Below, one piece after another: positions 10,316 to 19,428 of a DNA stretch of 55,732 bases. Source of the DNA: Verrucomicrobiota bacterium (GTDB lineage: Bacteria; Verrucomicrobiota; Verrucomicrobiia; Opitutales; Opitutaceae); assembly GCA_016235555.1 (NCBI GenBank), contig JACRKC010000003.1:1-55732 (forward strand). Direction: 5' to 3'. Both the position numbers and the translations under genes were made by a program. The number at the start of each line of letters is the position of its first letter. Position 1 is the stretch's first letter. The notes under the pieces were generated by a model that did no database searches, was not told the DNA's origin, and worked only from the letters and a program-made list of their open reading frames with translations.

Positions 10316-11793
10316 TCCGCCTCGGTTTTCCGCCGCTCCGCTTCGTGCTCGCGAGCCTGCTCCTCGCGTGCGTCGGGGCGCTGCCTGCCTCGCCTGAGGC
10401 GCATCCTGCCAAACCGGAGGCCAAAACGGCCCAACCGGCGGAGCACGCGGCCCCGACCCACGAGTCACCCGCGGCGGCCGGCGCCCAGACCGACCATCCT
10501 GCGCCTCCCGCGGCCCAGCCGACGCCCTCCGCCAGGGAGTCCGTCGCTCCTGCCGCCCCCGCGCCCTCCGCCGACCATCCCACGGCCAAGGTCGCGGCCC
10601 CCGCGAAACCCGCTTCCGCCAAGCCCGCGGCGGGCTCGCCGGAGGAAGTGCGCAGCCTGCTCAAACTCGGCGCCGCCCTCACCGACCGCGCCGATTACGG
10701 CGCCGCGGAGATTGCGTTCCACCAGGTCATCAACGACCGCACCGCCACGACGGACGATTTGAAGAGCGGTCTGCTCGGCCTCGCCCGCATGCACCGCAAA
10801 CAGGGCGCGTTCACCAAGGCCGTCGCGATCTACGAACGCTACCTCAAGGACCACCCGTCCGACGAACGCGTCCCCGACGCCCTGCTCGACCTGGGCCGCA
10901 CCCTTCGCGCCCTCGGCATCCACAAAGTCGCGATCAGCCGCTTCTACAGCGTGCTCAACTCCACGCTCAAACTCGACGGCAACAGTTTCGAACACTACCA
11001 GCTCCTCGCCAAGACCGCCCAGTTCGAGATCGCCCAGACCCATTTCGAAGCCGGCGAGTTCGCCGAGGCCAACAAGTTCTTCACCCGCCTCCGCCTCCTC
11101 GACCTCGCGCCGGCCGACCGGGCCCGCGCCCATTTCATGTCCGCCTATTCGCAGCGCCTCCAAGGCGACCGCGAGGTGGCCGTCACCACCCTCCGCGCCT
11201 TCGTCGAGCAATCGCCCGACGACGAAAACATCCCCGAAGCCCGCTACCTCCTCGCGATCACGCTGCGCGAATTGAAACGTCCGCAGGAGGCCTTCGCCGC
11301 CACGCTCGAACTGCTGCGGGCGGAAAAAACCCGCACCGCCACCGACCCGAAGCGCTGGGCCTACTGGCAGCGCCGCACCGGCAACCAGCTCGCCAACGAT
11401 TTTTTTGAAACCGGCGACACGCTCAACGCCCATTCCATCTACTCCGGCCTGCTCGAACTCTCGGTCGAGCCCAGCTGGCGCCTCCCCCTCACCTACCAGA
11501 TCGCCCTCTGCTACGAACGCCTCGGCACGCTCGACCGCGCGCGCGTGGCCTACCAAAGCATCGTCGAAGCCCTCGGCCCGACTCCTGCCGCCGAGTTGGC
11601 GGAACTGAGCAAGATGGCGGCGTGGCGCCTGGATCACTTGCGTTGGAAGGAAAAAACCGAACAACAGGTGACCGCAATGTTCACGACCACGACCGGCAAA
11701 CAGGCCCTCGCCACTCCGCCGCCGGTCAAGCCGGACGGCGCCACCGCGGCCCCCGCGCCCGCGCTGCCCGGGAAGACCGCCTCCACCCCATGA
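10312..11793 (+). CDS. Secreted TPR-repeat protein
   Basis: A 493-residue protein with an N-terminal signal peptide (FVLASLLLACVGALPASPEA), a Pro/Ala linker to about residue 105, and then helical repeats of the tetratricopeptide type (for example GAAEIAFHQVINDRT, KAVAIYERYLKDHPSDERVP, YLLAITLRELKRPQEAFAA). The repeat pattern resembles the periplasmic scaffold proteins YbgF/BamD, but I cannot assign it to either. It forms an operon with the genes on both sides through two ATGA overlaps (10312-10315 and 11790-11793). A C-terminal tail of Pro/Ala follows the last repeat. Confidence 0.75.
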   Translation: MIRLGFPPLRFVLASLLLACVGALPASPEAHPAKPEAKTAQPAEHAAPTHESPAAAGAQTDHPAPPAAQPTPSARESVAPAAPAPSADHPTAKVAAPAKPASAKPAAGSPEEVRSLLKLGAALTDRADYGAAEIAFHQVINDRTATTDDLKSGLLGLARMHRKQGAFTKAVAIYERYLKDHPSDERVPDALLDLGRTLRALGIHKVAISRFYSVLNSTLKLDGNSFEHYQLLAKTAQFEIAQTHFEAGEFAEANKFFTRLRLLDLAPADRARAHFMSAYSQRLQGDREVAVTTLRAFVEQSPDDENIPEARYLLAITLRELKRPQEAFAATLELLRAEKTRTATDPKRWAYWQRRTGNQLANDFFETGDTLNAHSIYSGLLELSVEPSWRLPLTYQIALCYERLGTLDRARVAYQSIVEALGPTPAAELAELSKMAAWRLDHLRWKEKTEQQVTAMFTTTTGKQALATPPPVKPDGATAAPAPALPGKTASTP

Positions 11794-12170
11794 CCGCCCC
11801 CGCCACCCTCGCCGAGCACCACGCCCTCTGCGACGAACTCCATCAACTCGCACTCGACGAAAATCGTTTTCTGCGCACCCACCAGCGCACGCCCGACGCC
11901 GCCCTCCTCGACCGCAAACGCGTCCTGCTCGAGCGGCTCGACCAGACCCTCGGCGCCTTGCGTGCGCTGCCCGCGGCGTCGATCCGCGACCCGGCGGCCC
12001 GCGCGCAACTCGAAAACACCCGCGCCCGCATCCTGCAGATTCTCCAGCTCGACAAGGAAAACGAGCAGCTCCTCCTGCGTTGCAGCCTCTCCAGCGGCCG
12101 CCCGGCGACTCCCGCCGCCCCCGCCGCATCGGTCTCGATGCTGCAAAAAATCTACGCGCGCGTGCAGTAG
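11790..12170 (+). CDS. Small helical protein, possibly FlgN-like
   Basis: A 126-residue, almost entirely helical protein. The pattern of a leading helix ending in LALDENRFL, then LLDRKRVLLERLDQTLGAL, and a last helix with LQLDKENEQLLLRC resembles the flagellar chaperone family FlgN, in which a similar N-x-x-L-L segment ends the coiled coil. No flagellar gene is in the window, so this is only a fold-level suggestion. The start was placed at 11790 because it overlaps the upstream stop as ATGA; the frame is open further upstream, but that stretch lies inside the TPR gene. Confidence 0.6.
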   Translation: MTAPATLAEHHALCDELHQLALDENRFLRTHQRTPDAALLDRKRVLLERLDQTLGALRALPAASIRDPAARAQLENTRARILQILQLDKENEQLLLRCSLSSGRPATPAAPAASVSMLQKIYARVQ

Positions 12171-12258
12171 TCCCGGCGTCGGTCCGCGAGCCGTCAGGGC
12201 GGCCGCCACGCGCATTCTAAACCGAACGTCAGAAGCCGCCGATCAGGAGTCTCAAAAC

Positions 12259-12276
12259 GCGCCGTAACTGGTATTA
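12259..12276 (-). repeat. Half copy of the 6787-6822 palindrome
   Basis: The 18 bases GCGCCGTAACTGGTATTA are the exact reverse complement of 6789-6806. They lie in a 176-bp gap between two converging genes. The gap otherwise shows no gene. Confidence 0.6.
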
Positions 12277-12346
12277 CGCTGCAAACTCTCCCCGACCGGC
12301 TGCGACCGACTGCGGCCGACCTTCGAGCCAGCGTGATGGATGCGGG

Positions 12347-13261
12347 CTATTGGTCCCAGCTTTGGGCCGGAAACAGGCCTCGATCGGCCACGAAATTTTC
12401 CGTCTCGTCGAGCAGCGAGCTGACCTGCGCGATCCGCTCCGCGACCTTCTCAGCGAGCGCCTCGACCTTGGCCGGGGAAATTCCGAGCGGCTGGATGTGC
12501 CCGCTGTCGAGCGGTGTCGCCCGGCGGCCGCAGACGGCGTTGCGAATCCATTTGGCCGCGTGCAGCAGCGTCGCCATCCGCACCTGACTCGCCGAGGCGC
12601 GCGGTGCATATTGCCAGCGCACCGGCTCCACAATCGAAGCGGGAAAACCCCAGTCGCGCAGCAGGGCGCCCCCCGTGTCGGCTTGCGTGAACCCGAACGC
12701 GGCGCGCTCACCCTCCGTCGCCTCGCGCGGAAACGCCGCCAGCGGCAGGACCAGCGAGCGCGCGTTGCGCAGCGCCCATTCGTCGATCGCCACCATGCCC
12801 ACGCAATGCAGCAGGCCCACGGTGTAGGCCGCGTTGCGATCCTGACCGGTCCGGTCGGCGAGCAGTTCCGCGGCGATGGCCCCGGCGACGGACATCCGCC
12901 ACAGCTCGTCGGCGTCGATGCGGTAGACTTCCAGCGGACGAACGAGCACCTGCGAGGCGACGGCGTAGGAGACGAGTTCGTAAACCTGATCGTAGCCCAC
13001 GCGGTGGACCGCTTCGTCGACGGTAAAACAGCGCACGCCCTTCGCGTAGTAGGCGCTGTTGGCCACTTGCAGCACCCGCGCGGCGATGCCTGGGTCCAGC
13101 CGGACGAACGCCACGATCTCATGCATGGCCGAGTTGCCGTCACTCAGAAGGGTCTTCAGCCGGGGCAGGACCTTCGGCGCCGACGGCAGATGTTTCACCT
13201 CCCGCACAATATCGTCGGGGGAGAGCACGTGGCCTCCGGGCAGGGCAAGGTTCGCTGGCAT
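12347..13261 (-). CDS. HDOD domain signalling protein
   Basis: A 304-residue HDOD protein. Visible features are LPSAPKVLPRLKTLLSD near the N-terminus, VRLDPGIAARVLQVANSAYY (about residues 53-72), the AVHRVGYDQVYELVSYA helix, and GLLHCVGMVAIDEW in place of the HD active site. It differs clearly from the HDOD protein at 5715-6650 outside these motifs. I chose the ATG at 13261 (MPANLALPGG) rather than the in-frame ATG at 13315, because the extra 18 residues are basic and unlike the family. It is probably transcribed on its own; the lipoprotein gene upstream on the same strand ends 142 bp away. Confidence 0.8.
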   Translation of the reverse strand: MPANLALPGGHVLSPDDIVREVKHLPSAPKVLPRLKTLLSDGNSAMHEIVAFVRLDPGIAARVLQVANSAYYAKGVRCFTVDEAVHRVGYDQVYELVSYAVASQVLVRPLEVYRIDADELWRMSVAGAIAAELLADRTGQDRNAAYTVGLLHCVGMVAIDEWALRNARSLVLPLAAFPREATEGERAAFGFTQADTGGALLRDWGFPASIVEPVRWQYAPRASASQVRMATLLHAAKWIRNAVCGRRATPLDSGHIQPLGISPAKVEALAEKVAERIAQVSSLLDETENFVADRGLFPAQSWDQ

Positions 13262-13403
13262 GGGTGATTGTCCGCCTAATCGGCGCGTCCATCCGGACTT
13301 TAAGCAAAAATTCACCAGCGCGCCCGCGTGAACTCGGCGCGGGCGCGCTGGCTTGGTTTGCCACTAGCCGGCCGCGCTGCCGCCAGGAAGCGCGACCTCC
13401 ATG

Positions 13404-14009
13404 TCAGTGCGGCAAAGTGTTCATCAGGGCGGTGCTCAGACCGGCGACCCGGGCGCCACCGTTCACCGCATCGCGGACGGCGATGCGCTCGGCGACATCC
13501 GACCGGAACGGCGTGTCGGCGGCGGCGTAGGCAGCCGTGATGACGCCGACGAGATTGTGCTTGGTCACGAGGTCGTCGTCCGGCTCGGGATTGTTGAGTC
13601 CGATCGCGAACCAGCCTTTCGGCATATCCTCGACCAGCATGTGGGCCACATAGCTGCCGCGCCGGTTGTGGTAAACGACCGCCTGGCCCCTGCGGAGCTC
13701 ATTGAAGCGGCACGGATGAACCACGATCGCGGTGCCGGGCAGGTAAACGGGGAGCATCGAGTGGCCCGCGCCGTTCAGGACGAAGTCGCCCTCGCGTCTG
13801 GCTGCGGTGGCCTCGGCGGCTTCGACTTGCTTGCCCGACGGCACCAACTGCGGCAGCGGCGCCGACCGGGCAAACAGCTCGAGATTGGCCGCGGGCGTAT
13901 ACGTCGTGGCGCAACCGCCAAAAAGCAGGCCGGCGACGGCGAGAATGGCGGCAAGGCCGGCGCGGCGGAGAGTGGTGTCGTTCTGGCGGGAACGAGTGGT
14001 GGAGTTCAT
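13404..14009 (-). CDS. Lipoprotein with signal-peptidase-like (S24/S26) domain
   Basis: A 201-residue protein with a lipoprotein signal (AVAGLLFGGC, Cys33 as the lipidated residue) followed by a domain that reads like a signal peptidase. GHSMLPVYLPG holds the presumed nucleophile Ser83, RRGQAVVYHN matches the strand after it, and YVAHMLVED places His122 where Ser-Lys enzymes carry Lys. NNPEPDDDLVTKHNLVGVI matches the final conserved box with its acidic residue. The Ser/His/Asp order resembles the SipW/archaeal type rather than the LepB type. Its physical position is odd: a lipid anchor in place of the usual transmembrane anchor. Much of the opposite strand reads open, but the coding bias and the clear signal sequence support this frame. 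Enzyme activity is inference. Confidence 0.72.
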   Translation of the reverse strand: MNSTTRSRQNDTTLRRAGLAAILAVAGLLFGGCATTYTPAANLELFARSAPLPQLVPSGKQVEAAEATAARREGDFVLNGAGHSMLPVYLPGTAIVVHPCRFNELRRGQAVVYHNRRGSYVAHMLVEDMPKGWFAIGLNNPEPDDDLVTKHNLVGVITAAYAAADTPFRSDVAERIAVRDAVNGGARVAGLSTALMNTLPH

Positions 14010-14162
14010 GGCCGTGAGCGTAGCGGCCACCGCGTTTTTCAGGTATTCGGGCACCCCCGTAATCCCGCCTCGGGATTTCCGCTGGGGGATTTCCCCGTAA
14101 AAACCGGGAAATCCCTTGAACCGTGCTACTTCCGTGCCGATAGTCGTGGCCCAGCCACACCC

Positions 14163-15698
14163 ATGACGCGCGTGCTTTATGCCGAGGACGACCCACAGGT
14201 CGTGCAGATGGTGCAGATCTATTTTGCGCACCACGTGCCGGACTGGACGCTCGACATCGCACGCGGCGGCCAGGAGTGCCTCGCCGCCATGGCCCGCGGC
14301 GGCTACGACACCCTGCTGCTCGACTTGGTGATGCCCGATCTCGACGGCCTCCAAGTGCTCGGCGAACTCACCGCCCGCCGCGATCCCACGCCCGTCATCA
14401 TGGTCAGCGCGCAAGGCCAGTATGACCTCGCCGTGCGGGCCCTCCGCGCCGGCGCCGCCGACTGCATCGACAAGAACTCGCCCGACTTCCGCCGCATCCA
14501 TGAAATCGTCCGGCACACGCTCGCCCGCCTGCGCCGCCATGCGCGCGTCGCGGCGGCGCCGCCGCGCGCCCACCGCGTGCTTTTTCTCGACGCCGATCCC
14601 GCCGAGCGTCGCGCGGCCACGCTGTTCTTTCAGACGGGCGCACCGCACCTCCAGCTCGACACCGATGCTCCGGCCGCGCTCGCGCGCTTCACCGCCGGCG
14701 AAACGACTTTCGACGCCGTCGTGCTCGGGCCGAACTGGCCGGCCGCCGCCATGCTCGACGCGCTGCGCCACCTCCGCACCCGCGAGGACGACGTCCCGGT
14801 GATCGTCGTGGCGGCGACCGCGCCCGGCGAGACGGCCGTCGCCGCCTTCAAACTCGGCGCGCACGACTACTTGCTCCACGGGGCCGGCTGGCTGCCCGAA
14901 CTCGTCTTTTCCCTCAACCAGGCGCTCAAGCTCGCCGACACCGCGCGCCTCAATGCGCAGCTCACCGACGAACTCGCCGCCCTCAATCAGTCCCTCGCCG
15001 ACCAGGTCGCGGCGCGCACCCGCGAACTCGAAAACGAAGTCCTCGTCCGCCGCGAAGCCGAGCACCGCGCCCAATCGCTCTCGACGCGCCTCCTCCGCGT
15101 GCAGGAGGACGAGCGCCGGGCACTCGCCCAGGAACTCCACGATCAGATCGGCCAGCTCCTCACCGGCCTGCGCTTCCAGCTCGAGGCCGCGAAAAAAGGC
15201 GGGCCACTCGACGAGGCCCTCACCCTCACCGACGACCTGTTGCAAAGCGTCCGCGCCCTCACGCTCTCGCTCCGTCCCCGGATGCTCGACGATCTCGGGC
15301 TTTCGCCGGCGCTCGACTGGCAGACCAAGCTTTTCGCCCGCCAGACCGGTATCGCCGTCGAACTCGAGCTCTCGCTCCCGTGCGTCCGCCTGCCCCCCGA
15401 ACTGGAGATCGTCGCGTATCGCGTCGTGCAGGAGGCGCTCACCAACGTCGCGCGACATTCCGGCGCCCGGGCCGCGGTCGTCACCGTCACCGCCAGCGAC
15501 ACCGAACTCCACGTCGAGATCTCCGACCGCGGCCGCGGCTTCGACGCCACCGCGGCGCTGGCCCGCAACGATTCCCTCGGGCTCGCCGGGCTCGCCGAAC
15601 GCGTGCGCCTCGCCGGCGGCCGCCTCGAGATCGTCTCCCAACCGGCGCAAGGCACGCGCCTCCACGCGGAATTTCCGCTCCCGCCCCCGGCCGGATGA
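14163..15698 (+). CDS. Receiver-receiver-histidine kinase (NarX-type)
   Basis: A 511-residue cytoplasmic protein. The first receiver (1-125) keeps AEDD and the phosphoacceptor Asp54 in LLLDLVMPDL. The second (about 135-260) is degenerate, with Gly in place of the phosphoacceptor (VVLGPNW). A coiled coil (about 265-315) leads into a HisKA_3 dimerisation domain with His326 in ALAQELHDQIGQLL, then a compact ATPase domain (about 410-508, QEALTNVARHSGA and DRGRGFD). HisKA_3 kinases pair with NarL/FixJ regulators, and exactly such a regulator follows 91 bp downstream at 15790. A receiver at the N-terminus suggests it is itself controlled by an upstream kinase. It is divergent from the lipoprotein gene. 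Confidence 0.88.
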   Translation: MTRVLYAEDDPQVVQMVQIYFAHHVPDWTLDIARGGQECLAAMARGGYDTLLLDLVMPDLDGLQVLGELTARRDPTPVIMVSAQGQYDLAVRALRAGAADCIDKNSPDFRRIHEIVRHTLARLRRHARVAAAPPRAHRVLFLDADPAERRAATLFFQTGAPHLQLDTDAPAALARFTAGETTFDAVVLGPNWPAAAMLDALRHLRTREDDVPVIVVAATAPGETAVAAFKLGAHDYLLHGAGWLPELVFSLNQALKLADTARLNAQLTDELAALNQSLADQVAARTRELENEVLVRREAEHRAQSLSTRLLRVQEDERRALAQELHDQIGQLLTGLRFQLEAAKKGGPLDEALTLTDDLLQSVRALTLSLRPRMLDDLGLSPALDWQTKLFARQTGIAVELELSLPCVRLPPELEIVAYRVVQEALTNVARHSGARAAVVTVTASDTELHVEISDRGRGFDATAALARNDSLGLAGLAERVRLAGGRLEIVSQPAQGTRLHAEFPLPPPAG

Positions 15699-15789
15699 AA
15701 ACGCATCGCGCTCGCGCCCCGTTCTCCTTCTCGTTCTCCGGACCGGGCGGGCGGGAGCACGCCTGCGCGACCGGGGAACGATTCCGGCC

Positions 15790-16431
15790 ATGATCACCGC
15801 CATCATCGCCGACGACCACGAGATTGTCCGCCGCGGGCTGCGCGGGGTGATCGAGGCGGACGGCCTCTGCAAGATCATCGCCGAGGCCTCCGATGGCCTG
15901 GCCGCCGCGCAACTCGTCGAGAAACACCGGCCCGCCCTGCTCATCCTCGATCTCAACCTGCCGCGCCTCCACGGCATCGAGGTGCTGAAACAGGCCCGCG
16001 CCAGCAGTCCGCAGACCCGCGTGATCATCCTCTCGATGCACAACGACGAGCCCTACGTGATCGAGTCGCTCCGCGCCGGCGCCATGGCCTACATCCTCAA
16101 GGGTTCCGAGTCGCACGAGATCACCCAGGCCCTCAAGGAAGTGCTCGCCGGCCGTCGCTTCCTCAGCGCTCCGCTTTCCGAGTGGGCCATCAACGCCCTC
16201 GTCACCAAACCCGCCGCCGATTCCGACCCGCTCGCCTCGCTCTCCGCCCGCGAGCGCACCGTGCTCCAGCTCGCCGCCGAGGGGCACAGCAATCCGGAAA
16301 TCGCCGAGAAACTCTTCATCAGCCCGCGCACGGCCGAGACCCATCGCACGAATCTCCTGCGCAAGCTCGGCCTCCAGACGCAGACCGATCTCGTCCGCTT
16401 CGCGATCCGCAAGGGCCTCATCGCGCCTTAG
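15790..16431 (+). CDS. NarL/FixJ-family response regulator
   Basis: A 213-residue regulator with a receiver domain (ADDH at 7-10, phosphoacceptor Asp54 in LLILDLNLPRL, Lys in AYILKGSE) and a LuxR-type helix-turn-helix (about 145-207, LSARERTVLQLAAEGHSN then IAEKLFISPRTAETHR). It follows the NarX-type kinase on the same strand and is very likely its partner, acting as a DNA-binding transcription factor. The frame is open far upstream, but only from the ATG at 15790 does the sequence match the family. A stem-loop (16457-16472, GTTGCG/CGCAAC) lies just after the stop codon. Confidence 0.92.
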   Translation: MITAIIADDHEIVRRGLRGVIEADGLCKIIAEASDGLAAAQLVEKHRPALLILDLNLPRLHGIEVLKQARASSPQTRVIILSMHNDEPYVIESLRAGAMAYILKGSESHEITQALKEVLAGRRFLSAPLSEWAINALVTKPAADSDPLASLSARERTVLQLAAEGHSNPEIAEKLFISPRTAETHRTNLLRKLGLQTQTDLVRFAIRKGLIAP

Positions 16432-16649
16432 CGCAGCGACACGAAAGAAACGTGACGTTGCGAAGCCGCAACCCGGAGGTTTCGTGACCGGTCGCTCCCG
16501 TAGCCTCCGCCTCCCCGCCGACCGTCCCCTACCGTGGCCGGTGCGTGTTTTCCGCTCGCAGAATCGTTTCGTCGCGGAGCCGTTTTTCTCGCAACCTGCC
16601 GGTCAACCTTCGCCGGCACACTCCCACCACTAGTCTCAACTTCCCTTCC

Positions 16650-17042
16650 ATGTCTCGCATTCTCCTCATCGAAGACGACGCGCCCCTGCGCGGCGTGATG
16701 GCCGAGGCCCTGCAGTCCGCCGGGCACGAAGTGCTTCAGGCCGAGGACGGCCGGCAAGGCCTGGAGATTTTCACGATCGCGCCGGCGGACCTGGTGGTGA
16801 CCGACCTCATCATGCCCGGCCAGGAAGGCATCGAGACCATCATGCAGCTCCGGCGCGACCACCCGGGACTCCCGATCCTCGCGGTCTCCGGCAGCGTGGC
16901 GCACGCGGGGGTTTACCTCGATCTCGCGCGCAAACTCGGCGCCTCGCGGACGCTCGCCAAGCCCTTCAGTGTCGAAGAACTCCTCCTGGCCGTCGCGACG
17001 CTGGTGCCGCCGCCGCGCGCGCCCGGCGGACCGGCCCGTTAG
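16650..17042 (+). CDS. Single-domain response regulator
   Basis: A 130-residue CheY-like protein: EDD at residues 8-10, phosphoacceptor Asp52 in LVVTDLIMPGQEG, Ser in LAVSGS and Lys in TLAKPF. There is no output domain. It follows the NarL-type regulator after 218 bases on the same strand and could belong to the same relay, for example by feeding the N-terminal receiver kinase, but that is inference. A family-1 element starts 13 bp after the stop codon. Confidence 0.88.
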   Translation: MSRILLIEDDAPLRGVMAEALQSAGHEVLQAEDGRQGLEIFTIAPADLVVTDLIMPGQEGIETIMQLRRDHPGLPILAVSGSVAHAGVYLDLARKLGASRTLAKPFSVEELLLAVATLVPPPRAPGGPAR

Positions 17043-17055
17043 CACCGCGCACCGG

Positions 17056-17195
17056 GTGCAACTCAAACTGCTGTCAGTTCTCGAATGCCTCGGTTGTAGC
17101 GGCGGTCCATGACCGCCGGACTAATATCCTTGGCGCAACGACGGCGGTCACAGACCGCCGCGACAGATCACTGACCTCAGTGTGAGTCACACCCC
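17056..17195 (+). repeat. Family-1 palindromic element, copy 2 (140 bp)
   Basis: Ends GTGCAACTCAAACTG and GTGAGTCACACCC form the outer inverted repeat, with two inner GGCGGTC/GACCGCC stem-loops. Flanks are CCGCGCACCGG (17045-17055) and CCGCGCGCCGG (17196-17206), an 11-bp direct repeat with one mismatch. The length equals that of copy 1 and is one base longer than copy 3. Confidence 0.75.
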
Positions 17196-17267
17196 CCGCG
17201 CGCCGGAGTCGGTTTCGCAGGCTTGGCGTCGGCGGCTCTCTTCTGCAAGCTGCCGCCACTCCTCCCC

Positions 17268-18779
17268 ATGAACTCCCCGTGCCTCCGTCTCGTTCTGTTT
17301 TTTTCCGCGGTGCTCGCGGCCCGCGCCGAAATCAGCCTGCCGGCGATTTTTTCCGATCACATGGTGTTGCAGCGCGACAAGCGCATTCCAGTCTGGGGCC
17401 GCGCTGCACCAGGCGAACACGTCGCCGTGACCGTCGCCGGCCAGACCCAGTCCACCATCGCCGGTGCCGACGGCAGATGGCGCGTCACGCTCGCCGCCCT
17501 CGCCGCCGGCACCCCGCAAACCCTCACTGTCACCGGTGACAACACGATCACCATCCGCGACGTGCTGATCGGCGAAGTCTGGCTCGGCTCCGGTCAGTCC
17601 AACATGGCGTTCACCGTCAACCGCGCCCAGGATTACGACACCGAACGCGCTGCGGCGAACTTCCCGCTCATCCGCCATTTCAAGGAGGAATCCACCTACG
17701 CCAATTCCCCGCAGTCCGCCGGCAAGGGCCGCTGGGAAATCTGCTCGCCGGACACCGTCGGGAGTTTTTCGGCCGCCCTGTATTTCTTCGGCCGCGAGCT
17801 GCACCGCGCGCTCGGCGTGCCCGTCGGCCTCGTCAACTCCTCCGTCGGCGGCACGCCGATCGAGCAGTGGATCGCTCCCGAAGCGCAACGCGCGGCCCCG
17901 GAGCTCGCCCCGTTTCTCCAGCAGATCGAATCCGAGGCCACGGCCCTGACCTCCGACGCCGCGCTCAAGAAATACGACCGCGACCTCGCCGCCTGGGAGG
18001 CCGCGCAAAAAAAGGCCCGGACCGAGAAAAAGAAGGCGGCCAAAAAACCGCAGGATCCGACCGACGCCGCGGTCCGTCGCCGCAGCCTCGGCGCCCTGTT
18101 CAACGGCAAGATCGCGCCCCTCGCGCCCTTTGCCCTCCGCGGCATCCTCTGGTATCAGGGCGAGGCCAATTCCACGCCGGCGAAGGCGCCCTTCTACGCC
18201 CGCCAGCTCTCCCTGCTTGTGCGCGACTGGCGGACCCGTTGGGGCGAGGAACTTCCGTTTGCCTGGGTGCAGCTGCCCAACTTCGTCGGCGCCGGCCGCG
18301 ACTGGCCCGCCGTGCGCGAAGCGATGCTGAAAACCCTCGCCCTCCCGCAGACCGGCATGGCCGTCACCATCGACATCGGCGAAGCTAACGACATCCACCC
18401 CCGGAACAAACAGGCCGTCGGCCACCGGCTCGCGCTCTGGGCGCTCGGCACCGTCTACGGCCGGAAAGTCCCCGCCATCTCCGGCCCGTTGCCAGCCGGC
18501 CACGAGGTTCGCGGGCGGGAGATCGTCCTCCGTTTCCGCTCCACCGACGGCGGTCTCGTGCCGCACGGCAGCGAGGTCACCGGTTTCGTCGTGGCCGGCG
18601 CCGACCGGAAATTCGCCCCCGCCAGGGCCCGCATCGCCGGCGACACCGTGATCGTCTCCGCCCCCGACGTGCCGGCTCCGGTCGCGGTGCGCTACGCGTG
18701 GGAAAACCTGCCCTCCTGCAACCTCTTCAACGGCGCCGGCCTGCCCGCCTCGCCCTTCCGCACCGACGACTGGCCCTGA
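17268..18779 (+). CDS. Sialate O-acetylesterase-like SGNH esterase
   Basis: A 503-residue secreted carbohydrate esterase. The signal peptide ends near AARA (residue 22). The N-terminal beta-sandwich (ISLPAIFSDHMVLQRD, typical of this family) precedes an SGNH-type domain: the nucleophile Ser111 lies in GSGQSNM, the oxyanion segment is WYQGEAN and the C-terminal catalytic DIHPRNK carries the His. Family members remove O-acetyl groups from sialic acids or other acetylated glycans. A charged, lysine-rich linker (about 225-265) interrupts the catalytic domain. The start was placed at 17268 because the signal peptide begins there; an in-frame ATG at 17223 adds 15 residues. The sigma factor gene follows after 46 bp. 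Confidence 0.85.
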   Translation: MNSPCLRLVLFFSAVLAARAEISLPAIFSDHMVLQRDKRIPVWGRAAPGEHVAVTVAGQTQSTIAGADGRWRVTLAALAAGTPQTLTVTGDNTITIRDVLIGEVWLGSGQSNMAFTVNRAQDYDTERAAANFPLIRHFKEESTYANSPQSAGKGRWEICSPDTVGSFSAALYFFGRELHRALGVPVGLVNSSVGGTPIEQWIAPEAQRAAPELAPFLQQIESEATALTSDAALKKYDRDLAAWEAAQKKARTEKKKAAKKPQDPTDAAVRRRSLGALFNGKIAPLAPFALRGILWYQGEANSTPAKAPFYARQLSLLVRDWRTRWGEELPFAWVQLPNFVGAGRDWPAVREAMLKTLALPQTGMAVTIDIGEANDIHPRNKQAVGHRLALWALGTVYGRKVPAISGPLPAGHEVRGREIVLRFRSTDGGLVPHGSEVTGFVVAGADRKFAPARARIAGDTVIVSAPDVPAPVAVRYAWENLPSCNLFNGAGLPASPFRTDDWP

Positions 18780-18825
18780 ACCGTGCGCGTATCCGGATCA
18801 GCCCTCCGCCCGACCCCGCCGCCCC

Positions 18826-19383
18826 ATGCCTGACCTCACGCTGGGGTTGAATCAGCTCGACCGTGGCGAGGCCGCATCGGCGGATCGCCTGTTGCGGCTG
18901 GTTTACGCCGAACTCCGCCGGATCGCCGCCAGCCGGATGTCGCGCGAGACCGGCAGCCACACCCTTCAGCCCACCCTGCTGGTGCACGACGCATGGCTGC
19001 GCCTCGCCGGAACGCGCAATTGGAATTGGCGGAACCGCGCCCACTTCTACGGCGCCGCGGCCGAGGCCATGCGCCGCATCCTCATCGATCGGGCCCGCCG
19101 CCGCCGCGCCCAACGCCGCGGCGGCGGCCAGGCGCCCGTCACCCTCGACGGCCTCGATCCGGCCGCTCCGGCCTTTGACGACGACCGCTGGCTCGCCTTG
19201 GACGAAGCGCTCGAAAAACTCGCCGCCGAAGACCCCGCCAAGGCCCGCTTCGTCCGGCTGCGATTCTTCGCCGGCCTGAGTCTCGAGGAGGCCGCCCTGG
19301 CGTCCGGGATCTCGCCGGCCACGGCCAAACGCTGGTGGGCGTTCTCCCGGGCCTGGCTGTTCGAGGAAATGCGCGGCCCGTGA
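18826..19383 (+). CDS. ECF-like sigma factor (TIGR02999 type)
   Basis: A 185-residue sigma-70-like factor. Region 2 covers LVYAELRRIAASRM through HFYGAAAEAMRRILIDRARRR, and region 4 covers FVRLRFFAGLSLEEAALASGISPATAKRWW. The HTLQPTLLVHDAWLRLAG segment and the RRILIDRARRRRA stretch are the hallmarks of the planctomycete/verrucomicrobial ECF-like group usually encoded beside Ser/Thr kinases. Such a kinase gene follows 45 bp downstream. No anti-sigma factor is visible; in this group the kinase is thought to serve that control role. It probably drives transcription of nearby secreted hydrolases, which is inference. Confidence 0.9.
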   Translation: MPDLTLGLNQLDRGEAASADRLLRLVYAELRRIAASRMSRETGSHTLQPTLLVHDAWLRLAGTRNWNWRNRAHFYGAAAEAMRRILIDRARRRRAQRRGGGQAPVTLDGLDPAAPAFDDDRWLALDEALEKLAAEDPAKARFVRLRFFAGLSLEEAALASGISPATAKRWWAFSRAWLFEEMRGP

Positions 19384-19428
19384 GCCCCCGCCGGCGTTTT
19401 CTTCGCTACTAGGGCAGACCCTGCCGCC

